The position numbers and the translations under genes were made by a program. From Helicobacter sp. 12S02232-10 (GTDB lineage Bacteria > Campylobacterota > Campylobacteria > Campylobacterales > Helicobacteraceae), in assembly GCF_002272895.1 (NCBI RefSeq), contig NZ_MLAQ01000005.1:1-64000 (forward strand): a stretch of DNA of 64,000 bases, written 5' to 3'. Positions 57,236 to 64,000 of this stretch are shown here, one piece after another. The notes beneath the pieces are model-generated. The model was not told the DNA's origin, ran no database searches, and saw only the letters and a program-made list of their open reading frames with translations. Numbering within the stretch: position 1 is the first letter of the stretch; the number at the start of each line of letters is the position of its first letter.

Positions 57236-60137
57236 TTAAAATCCCCATCGACCTCCCAAAGATATTAAATAATTTTGATTGAAATGTTTTCCACCAAAAC
57301 CTGCTTCTAAATCTAGATATGCTCGAAAGGATTCGTTCAAGGTCGTATTTATCCCTAAAGAAACAATCCCCATATGATTGGCAGGAATAACGATGGATTC
57401 TGCATTTAATACATCAGAGCTTAGATCGATAGTCCCATTAAATGCTTTATCCCCTATATAGGACATCCCGATTCTAAAATCGCTTTGATGTTTGAGGGTT
57501 TTTAAGCTATAGCCTAAATTTGCACCGATTCTGCCTCTAAGAGCCAAAATATCAGGAAGATGGGCTTGAATACTGCGAGCGTTTTTGTCTGTTTCATCAA
57601 ATCGATTCCCTTGCACATAGCCCAATATCATTTCTATAGAAGGTTCTATATAAAAGGAATGTTTAGAGGTTTGTTTTTCTTGAAGCAAAAAATTCCATCT
57701 ATACCCTAATTCCTCTCCTAATGAGAGTGTATGGGTGTTTAAAATGCCATTATTTTTTGTTCCAATGTCTTGATTATTTTCTAAGGTAATCGTATTGTTG
57801 ATATAAGATCCTTTGAAGATTGTGTCTGAATAGAATCCTTGATTGGAAACATAGGCATAATATATCCCGAATTCTATGAGATTGGAATTCCCTTTGAGGC
57901 TAATGTCTGAAGTCTCTGGGGTCGCTTTTGCGTTTGTGGCAGAACTTTTAAGATTGCTATGCCCATAAGAGAGTGCCCATCCGAAGTATGCCTTAGAATC
58001 TTTATAATCAAAGGAATCATCATAACCCCCTTGTACATTAAAATAATAATTCTTAAGTTCTTGTGCGTAGTTTGAAGTATTCATTCCATTAAATATTCTT
58101 GCCCAGAACCCTTTGGATTTCGGGTTATTTCTGAGTTCTCCCAAGCGTTTGTTTAAGTCATTGATATTAGATAGAAATAAGGAATAGCTAGAAACAACCG
58201 AGGCAATCGCACTTGCTTGTGCAGTAGGTGCGATTGCCTGTTTGATGAATTGGGATTGAGATGTTGTGGGTGTTTGGGATTGGATTTGAGTGTTTTGCTT
58301 TGATTGAGTTCCTTGAGTGTCTTGATTTTGGGTGCTGTTTGGTTTGGTTTGGGATTGAGATGTTGTGGGTGTTTGGGATTGTAAATCTTGAGTGTCTTGA
58401 TTTTGTATATTCTTTGGCTTGTATGTAATGTTGGTGGTATCTTTTGTTGCTGTTGCACCATTCAAGTCAGTCAGGTAGTAATTGCTGTATGTTGAGAAAC
58501 TACTACTAGTGTAGTGCCCTTGTTTTTCTTGCTCGGACTTTAGAGTAGAATCTATTATGATGGGCTTCTTTTTTTCGGAACTTGTTGTTATTGTTGTTGT
58601 CTGTGGGGTTGTCTCTTGAGTGGCTTCAATATCATAAGTGTAGATCAAAAGTCCATCTTGAACACTTTGCAATCCAGTTTTGAAAACATTTGCATTATAT
58701 GCACTTAAAGAATTATTAACCACATTTTTTACTGAAGCAATCAGGATTTTATGATCATACAGAAAATCTTCAGGGAGTTTGGCATTAGGGAGTGGTTTGG
58801 GTGCTAAGATATTATTGCTTGAGTTGGTCGCAGCATTGATGATGATTTTATCAGAGTGGTAACCTTGTGCGTCTTTATCCCCGATGGCAAAAATAAAAAT
58901 CCCGCCATTGAAGTTATCTAAATTTTCGATATTAGTCACGCCATAATAGGAGGTGTGTTGCAAAGCATTGCTTGGAATCATATGGTATCTGCTTGGATCA
59001 GATGGATCGGCGAAGGTGATAAAAGTATTTGCATTTTTAAAGGCATTCTCACCTTCTGCATAGCTCCCTTTTAAAGTATTAATCATAGAATCAGGCGTTA
59101 ATGCAAGCCGCACGTTTTCAGATAGAGAAAGCGTGGAGCCAAGTTTAGGATTTGAATCGTAAATAGAAGCTGAGGAGTCAAGCATTTTCAAAGTCCCTGT
59201 ATAATCAGATCCGCTTGCTAGGGTTAGATCTAAACCCATTAGAGTGAGGCTTGGAGAATGATTTTCTGCAATAAAGCCTTCTAAAAGCAGTTTGCCATTG
59301 ATGGTGCTCTCTTTTAAGAAATTGACTTTGGCATTATTTTGGAGTCTTAGGGTATTGGTATCGTTCTCATCTGCACCGATGATAAAATTGCAACTGACAA
59401 AGTCATTAGTGTATGATGATGATCCTAGTGCCATTACAGAGTGATTTTTTAATGCGATAAAATTTTTATCTTCATAGTAGTAGAAATTAATTTTCTGTTT
59501 CCAGATCGAATGGTCTAAGGTTATAGCGGAATTTGTTGCTTGAACACGGTCGATATCTTTGGTATTGTTCTCAATAATGGAGTCTTTGGCATTGATGGTA
59601 AGAGAATTGAAATTTGCTACTTCTGGATTTCCTGAAATATTTGGATATCCTGTAAAACCCGCAAATCGGGTATGCTCCATATTGAGGGTAAGGACTGAAT
59701 TGTAATTGCTGGTTATGGTACCAATGCTTGCAGGATTTTCCTGTGTGCCAACTGTGTGTATTGTAAGCCCTGAAGGTCCGGTATTTTGAAGGTCAATATT
59801 TCCGATATGAGAAGCATTATCGATATTTCCAGTGATAATGCCTCCATTATTCCAATATGCCAAGTTTGGATAACCGATATTTCCGATACTATTAGGGAGT
59901 GAATTTTCTTGTGTGTTGAAAAAAAGCGTGATGTTTGAGTTTTTTGAAAAGTCTAGATATTGATCCCCGATGGTAGTTCCATTTAGGTTGATGAAAGTGT
60001 CTTGAAGGATTGAATCTGCCATCATTGGATGATAAGATGCCAATATGCCTGCAAGTAAAAAGAACTTTAAAAAACGCTTATAATGCCCCCCCCCCCTCCG
60101 TGAAGTTGATGGATTTTAAGCGTAAATTTTTATTCAT
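57236..60137 (-). CDS. Autotransporter (type Va) outer-membrane protein, phase-variable, out of frame
   Basis: About 966 residues when in frame. ATG 60137 (AAAGG six nt upstream) encodes MNKNLRLKSINFTE, then G11 (60086-60096) leads to a stop. With 10 G the frame joins HYKRFLKFFLLAGILASYHPMMA, a signal peptide, and the passenger. The passenger (to about residue 500) is rich in Asn, Thr, Ser and Gly and beta-helix-like; a Gln/Thr/Ser/Pro linker with repeats follows (about 520-630); the C-terminal 280 residues form the beta-barrel (GFWARIFNGMNTSNYAQEL ... ending SLGGRWGF, with terminal Phe). Probably a surface adhesin or toxin-like protein; no protease triad is obvious. Confidence 0.9.
58251..58282. 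repeat. 32-bp direct repeat in the autotransporter linker (copy 1)
   Basis: Identical to 58350-58381, 99 bp away (33 codons, in frame), encoding the SQTPTTSQSQ unit. Shorter repeats coding NQDTQ lie between. Recombination or slippage here would change linker length without breaking the frame. Confidence 0.85.
58350..58381. repeat. 32-bp direct repeat in the autotransporter linker (copy 2)
   Basis: Second copy of the repeat at 58251-58282, same orientation. Confidence 0.85.
60086..60096. repeat. Poly-C tract (11 nt), autotransporter contingency tract
   Basis: Eleven C on the + strand (G11 in the gene), 14 codons into the reading frame and directly before the signal peptide. The frame needs 10 or 13; the sequenced length gives the off state. 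Confidence 0.95.
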
Positions 60138-60233
60138 TTGAAACCTTTATGTATAAATTTTAAAAATTAAAACATATTTTTGCTGAAAGGTAAATTAATA
60201 GTTTGTTTGAAGATAGAAAAGGTATATAAGGAG

Positions 60234-60257
60234 TTATCTAAAAATATTTTTAGATAA
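60234..60257. promoter_or_regulatory. Perfect 24-nt palindrome between mfd and the autotransporter
   Basis: Twelve-nt arms TTATCTAAAAAT and ATTTTTAGATAA with no loop, 32 nt past the mfd stop codon and about 100 nt upstream of the autotransporter start. It may be an operator for the autotransporter or a weak A/U-rich terminator for mfd. Confidence 0.5.
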
Positions 60258-60288
60258 TAAAAATTTTTATAAGGCTATGGCGATTTAC

Positions 60289-63288
60289 TTAAGAGTTCGA
60301 TTTTGCCTGTTTTTTTCTCAAATGCTCTAAAATCGCATTTAAAATATCATCATCGTCTTTGCTTGGGGCTTGGATGCATTCTTTTGTATCTTGTGCATCA
60401 ATGATTGAAATATTTTGGGCGTAGTTTGAAAGCGTTTTAATCTGAAGAGAATTTGCCAAGATTTTGATGGTAATGATTTGGAGAAATTGTAAGCTCATCG
60501 CATCAAGTTTCCCGAATCTATCTTGGATTTCTTCTTCGATTTCATAGACTTGTGAAATTTCTTTGCATAATGAAAGTCTTCTGTAAAGTTCAAGCCTGAG
60601 GCGATCGCTTGGAATTAATTCAGGGTTGAGGTAACCACTTACGCCTAATTTTAATTCGACACCAGCATTTGTTTGAGATTGGTTGCCACTGAGCTGGTTG
60701 ATGGCTTCTTCAAGCATTCGCAGATAAAGTCCATATCCGATATTTTTGATATGACCGCTTTGATCTTGTCCAAGTAAATTCCCGCCCCCTCTGATTTCAA
60801 GATCGTGATAAGCAATTGATGCCCCACTCCCCAAATAAGAGTTTTTTTCCAAAGCTAAGAGACGTTTGCTTGCTTGTTGTGTGATGGATTTTTTATCATT
60901 GATTAAGAAATAGCAAAAGCCCTCCTTGTTGCCACGTCCCACGCGTCCTCTGAGTTGGTGCAAGTCTGCTAAACCGAATTTATCAGCTCCATCGACAATG
61001 ATTGTATTGGCGTTTGGAAGATGGATGCCTGATTCGATGATGGATGTGCATAAAAGCATTTGATATTTTCCTTCAGAGAAATCAATCATAATATTTTCGG
61101 TTTCTTTGGAGTCGATTTGAGAATGCAGAATGGCTATTTTTAATTTCGGGATTAATTCTTCAATCGCTTCTTTGGCTTTTGTGATGGTGGCGATATTGTT
61201 GTGAATATAAAAAATTTGTCCGTTTCGTCTGAGTTCTCTGTGAATGATTTCTTTTAAGAGAGCAGGAGTTTTTTCTTTTAAAAATGTTTTATTTGGTATT
61301 TTTTCAATCGGAGGGGTTAAAAGCGTACTCATTCCTTTGATTTGAGAAAGCGCCATATTAAGCGTTCGGGGAATGGGTGTTGCAGACATACTTAAAAAAT
61401 GTAAGTCTTTGCTCAATTCTTTGATGGTTTCTTTTTGCTTCACCCCAAATTTATGTTCTTCATCTACAATCATCAAAGCGAGATTTTTAAAACGCGTATT
61501 TAAAAGAGAATGCGTTCCTACGATCACATCAATACTTCCTTCTAATAATCCTTTGAGGATTTGATTTTTTTGTGTGGGTTTGATGAAGCGATCAAGCTTG
61601 GCAACTTTAATCCCAAAAGGTTCAAATCTATTTTTGAGAGTATTGAAATGTTGGTTGCATAATAGGGTTGTGGGGACAATGAGAGCAGATTGATAGCCGT
61701 TTTTATAAACGGCAAACATTGCATTGATGGCAACTTCAGTTTTACCAAAACCCACATCCCCGCTTAGAAGTCTATCCATCGCCCTTCCGCTTGAAATATC
61801 TGTAAAAATGTCTGCGATAGCTTTTTCTTGATCGGGTGTGAGTGTAAAATCACACGAATTTTTGAACATTTCTATTTCAGGGAGATTGGTGTTAATTTTT
61901 TTGCCTTCAATCAGATTGCGTTTGGCGGCAAGCTTGATGATATTGTCAGCAATTTCAAATAATTTGACTTTAACTTTTTCTTTCAGCTTTGCAAAACTTC
62001 CTTTGCCTAGTCTATCGACAATAGGCACATTTCCGCTACCAGCTATGTATCGATCTATGAGGTGGAGATTTTCTACTGGCAATAAAAGTCTGTCTTCCCC
62101 TTGATAATCAATGCGGATAAAATCTCTCATACTTCCAAGAATGTTTGCTTGAATGATCCCTTTAAATATACCAATCCCATAGTCGTTATGAACGATATAT
62201 TCCCCGATATTGAGCTCATCAAGTCCTAGACGGGATTTTTTGTGCTTTTGAGGTTTGGGATAAGTGTTTAGAGAAATGATGAGTTCTTTGGGTGTAGAAA
62301 TATTGATAACGCATTCAGATAGCACACTTTCAAATTTGTCGCCATCAAGCCCGAGATTTTTTAAAAATTCTTGATTTTTTGTAAGAATCGTGATTTTTTT
62401 GTTTGCATTTAGCGCAATGATGGAGTTTAGATTTTTTATATCAGTAGCAATATCTATGCTCCCATCATCAGGAGTGCTTAAGATCTTCAAAGCTTGGAAA
62501 TCTTGCAATTTTAAAGGGGAAGACTCTTCAAGGGCATAGATTTCTTCAGCTTCTCTAAGGGCTTCTTGAGTGATGATGGCATCGTAAGTTTTGATAAAGT
62601 TGATCCCGTATTCTTGAAGATACCAAAAACCCAATGAGGCGATATCTTTGCTAAAAGTATTGAATTCTGATTGGGTAACTTGCTCATTTAAAGATTGAAA
62701 TTTCTCTTCATCAAGGCTAAAAATTGCAGGGGGAATGTTGCAGTAATCTTGTTCTTCTTGAACGCTGATTTGAGTGCTTGGGTCAAAGACACGAATACTT
62801 TCGCATTCTGCATCAAAAAAGCTGATTCGATAAGGCTTGGAAGAAGGAATGAAAATATCCATAATATCGCCTCGAAAACTCACTTCGCCTTCCATTTCTA
62901 CAATATCAACATTTTCATATCCATAATAAAAAAGTTTCTTTTTTAATTCTGAAATTTGAATCGAAGTGTTTTTTTTGAGTTCAAAGGTTTTAAGAAGTTC
63001 TATGCTTGGAAGCGGGTAGAGTAAGGTAGAAATCGGAGCAATCAAAAGTGGGTTTGGTGAAGTATAAAAGTCACGCAGTTTTGAAAGAAGTTCCATAAAT
63101 TCACTTGAAAACGATCGCATATCATCGCCCATTTTTGCCCGAAGTTCAGGCAGTAAAATGGGCGTAAAAGAACCTTTAAAATATTTGGCGACCTCATAGG
63201 CTTGGGCAGCTTCTTTAAGATCTTTTGTGATTAAAAGAGTGTTTTTAAAGCCTTTTAAAAAAGCGTGATAAAGGCTAGATTGTATCAT
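60289..63288 (-). CDS. mfd: Transcription-repair coupling factor Mfd
   Basis: Displaces stalled RNA polymerase and recruits UvrA. 999 residues. UvrB-homology N-terminal region, RNA-polymerase-interacting domain near LNIGEYIVHNDYGIGIFKGI, then helicase motifs: LLSGDVGFGKTEVAINAMF (Walker A, about 505), MIVDEEHKFGVKQKE (DEEH), LSMSATPIPRTLNMALS, LCTSIIESGIHLPNANTIIVD and HQLRGRVGRGNKEGFCYF. C-terminal RAQ/TRCF region follows. The start overlaps the end of the bactofilin gene by 14 nt. Confidence 0.97.
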   Translation of the reverse strand: MIQSSLYHAFLKGFKNTLLITKDLKEAAQAYEVAKYFKGSFTPILLPELRAKMGDDMRSFSSEFMELLSKLRDFYTSPNPLLIAPISTLLYPLPSIELLKTFELKKNTSIQISELKKKLFYYGYENVDIVEMEGEVSFRGDIMDIFIPSSKPYRISFFDAECESIRVFDPSTQISVQEEQDYCNIPPAIFSLDEEKFQSLNEQVTQSEFNTFSKDIASLGFWYLQEYGINFIKTYDAIITQEALREAEEIYALEESSPLKLQDFQALKILSTPDDGSIDIATDIKNLNSIIALNANKKITILTKNQEFLKNLGLDGDKFESVLSECVINISTPKELIISLNTYPKPQKHKKSRLGLDELNIGEYIVHNDYGIGIFKGIIQANILGSMRDFIRIDYQGEDRLLLPVENLHLIDRYIAGSGNVPIVDRLGKGSFAKLKEKVKVKLFEIADNIIKLAAKRNLIEGKKINTNLPEIEMFKNSCDFTLTPDQEKAIADIFTDISSGRAMDRLLSGDVGFGKTEVAINAMFAVYKNGYQSALIVPTTLLCNQHFNTLKNRFEPFGIKVAKLDRFIKPTQKNQILKGLLEGSIDVIVGTHSLLNTRFKNLALMIVDEEHKFGVKQKETIKELSKDLHFLSMSATPIPRTLNMALSQIKGMSTLLTPPIEKIPNKTFLKEKTPALLKEIIHRELRRNGQIFYIHNNIATITKAKEAIEELIPKLKIAILHSQIDSKETENIMIDFSEGKYQMLLCTSIIESGIHLPNANTIIVDGADKFGLADLHQLRGRVGRGNKEGFCYFLINDKKSITQQASKRLLALEKNSYLGSGASIAYHDLEIRGGGNLLGQDQSGHIKNIGYGLYLRMLEEAINQLSGNQSQTNAGVELKLGVSGYLNPELIPSDRLRLELYRRLSLCKEISQVYEIEEEIQDRFGKLDAMSLQFLQIITIKILANSLQIKTLSNYAQNISIIDAQDTKECIQAPSKDDDDILNAILEHLRKKQAKSNS

Positions 63289-63691
63289 TGTTCAATTTAT
63301 TTGAGATTTTTTGAGGTTTTTCCATTGCATTTTGTTTGGTTTTGCTTTCCCCCATAAAAATACCTTTTCGTTCAATCACAAGTTCAGAACTGATGATTTT
63401 GCCATCAATGCGTCCCAAAGGAAGAATTTCAACAACTTCAGATTCTGTAGTTCCATTGAATTTACCGCTTACAATAAGCTTTTGTGCATAGATTTCTCCA
63501 CTTACAAGACCAGTTTTACCAATCATAACGGTGTTTTTTGAATGGATGTTGCCTTCAAATTCTCCATCAATGTGTAAATGACAATCGATGTGAATTTCAC
63601 CTTTTAATTTTGTTCCTTGAGCGATAATTGTTGCTGGTCCCATTTTTCCTGTCCCATTAGGTTGTTTATTGTCGTTAGCAAAGATTGCCAT
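63275..63691 (-). CDS. ccmA: Bactofilin CcmA
   Basis: Cytoskeletal polymer that organises cell-wall-shaping enzymes and helical shape in H. pylori. 138 residues: a short N-terminal tail (MAIFANDNKQPNG; the MAIF start resembles the H. pylori protein), the beta-helical bactofilin core from GPATIIAQGTKLKGEIHIDC to about residue 115, and a polar C-terminal tail. It overlaps the peptidase gene by 88 nt and mfd by 14 nt. Neighbouring M23 peptidases are its known partners in H. pylori. Confidence 0.94.
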   Translation of the reverse strand: MAIFANDNKQPNGTGKMGPATIIAQGTKLKGEIHIDCHLHIDGEFEGNIHSKNTVMIGKTGLVSGEIYAQKLIVSGKFNGTTESEVVEILPLGRIDGKIISSELVIERKGIFMGESKTKQNAMEKPQKISNKLNNDTI

Positions 63692-64000
63692 GCGATTTTC
63701 CTTTCTTTTTCAAATATAGAGTCAAAATTTTTCATATCCCATTTTACAAAATTAATCGGATTGAGAGGTTGGTTTAAAAAGCGAACTTCATAATGCAAGT
63801 GAGGTCCTGTACTCACTCCTGAATTTCCGCTATAGGCAATAATTTGACCTTTTTTTACAAACTCCCCGCTTTTAACTGCAATATTATTGAGATGAGCATA
63901 GTAAGTTTTAAATCCAAAAGAATGAGAAATTTTTACAAGTTTCCCATAACCTCCATTCCAACCATTTGCCGCAAAATCCACAACGCCATCAGCCGTAGAA
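63604..64000 (-). CDS. M23 family peptidoglycan endopeptidase (Csd1/Csd2-like; 5' end outside window)
   Basis: C-terminal part of a LytM-type endopeptidase; the frame runs open off the right edge (STADGVVDFAANGW...). Catalytic elements visible: YYAHLNNIAV and SGNSGVSTGPHLHYEVRF with the HxH zinc motif; the HxxxD part must lie just outside. After the domain comes a tail of about 60 residues. Position upstream of ccmA equals H. pylori csd1. It would cut peptidoglycan cross-links to generate helical shape. Confidence 0.9.
   Translation of the reverse strand, partial: STADGVVDFAANGWNGGYGKLVKISHSFGFKTYYAHLNNIAVKSGEFVKKGQIIAYSGNSGVSTGPHLHYEVRFLNQPLNPINFVKWDMKNFDSIFEKERKIAWQSLLTTINNLMGQEKWDQQQLSLKEQN

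Noticed and set aside
58251-58381. CRISPR-like array
   Set aside because: Only two copies of a 32-bp repeat, inside a coding region in frame, with no cas genes; it is a protein repeat.

Overview
The window is AT-rich, gene-dense bacterial chromosome from the Campylobacterota, most likely a Helicobacter. Several blocks have the gene order I recall from H. pylori: O-antigen ligase - rpsO - flhA - DHH protein; metal ATPase - comM - def - clpP - tig; SH3 protein - aroE - rnr - holA - rpsF - ssb - rpsR; and mfd - ccmA - M23 peptidase. It is not H. pylori. It also carries a selenocysteine formate dehydrogenase operon, a 2-methylcitrate (propionate) operon, purine synthesis genes (purN, purH, purM) and a GGDEF-like gene. 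No rRNA, tRNA, CRISPR array or insertion sequence was recognised.

Layout. 1-1.1 kb: 3' part of a type I specificity gene (hsdS1). 1.1-13.1 kb: moaC, purN, a cation/proton antiporter, a lipoprotein, a gtrA/gtrB glycosylation pair, a DHH phosphoesterase, flhA, rpsO and an LPS cluster (O-antigen ligase, GT90, GT9). 13.3-17.6 kb: a second specificity gene (hsdS2) and hsdR. 17.6-24.0 kb: membrane proteins, hemL, yceI, purH, a SLAC1/TehA-like channel and miaA. 24.2-30.6 kb: prpE-prpB-prpC-prpD with a divergent putative regulator. 30.7-38.8 kb: formate dehydrogenase operon (leader ORF, chaperone, Tat protein, fdhA, fdhB, fdhC, fdhD, polyferredoxin). 39.1-46.4 kb: metal ATPase, comM, def, GGDEF-like gene, clpP, tig. 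46.5-57.0 kb: fliI, nifS, nifU, purM, SH3 protein, aroE, rnr, holA, rpsF, ssb, rpsR. 57.2-60.1 kb: phase-variable autotransporter. 60.3-64 kb: mfd, bactofilin ccmA and an M23 peptidase cut by the window edge.

The most striking theme is contingency switching. Four long G/C homopolymers (11-13 nt) sit in gtrB, twice in hsdS2, and in the autotransporter. Three are out of frame as sequenced, and the fourth (gtrB) is out of frame from its best-supported start. hsdS2 has one tract in front of each target-recognition domain, so it could in principle be off, half-length or full-length. It shares exact repeats with hsdS1 (145 bp at the 3' ends), its spacer differs by a 12-bp insertion, and the adjoining hsdR carries a one-base frameshift in an A tract. 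Together this looks like a type I system able to change its methylation pattern, beside switchable surface-structure genes.

A second theme is the formate dehydrogenase operon. It has an in-frame UGA with a hairpin matching the bacterial SECIS layout, a 46-bp palindrome spanning one gene's stop codon and the next gene's apparent start, and an unannotated 19-codon leader ORF.
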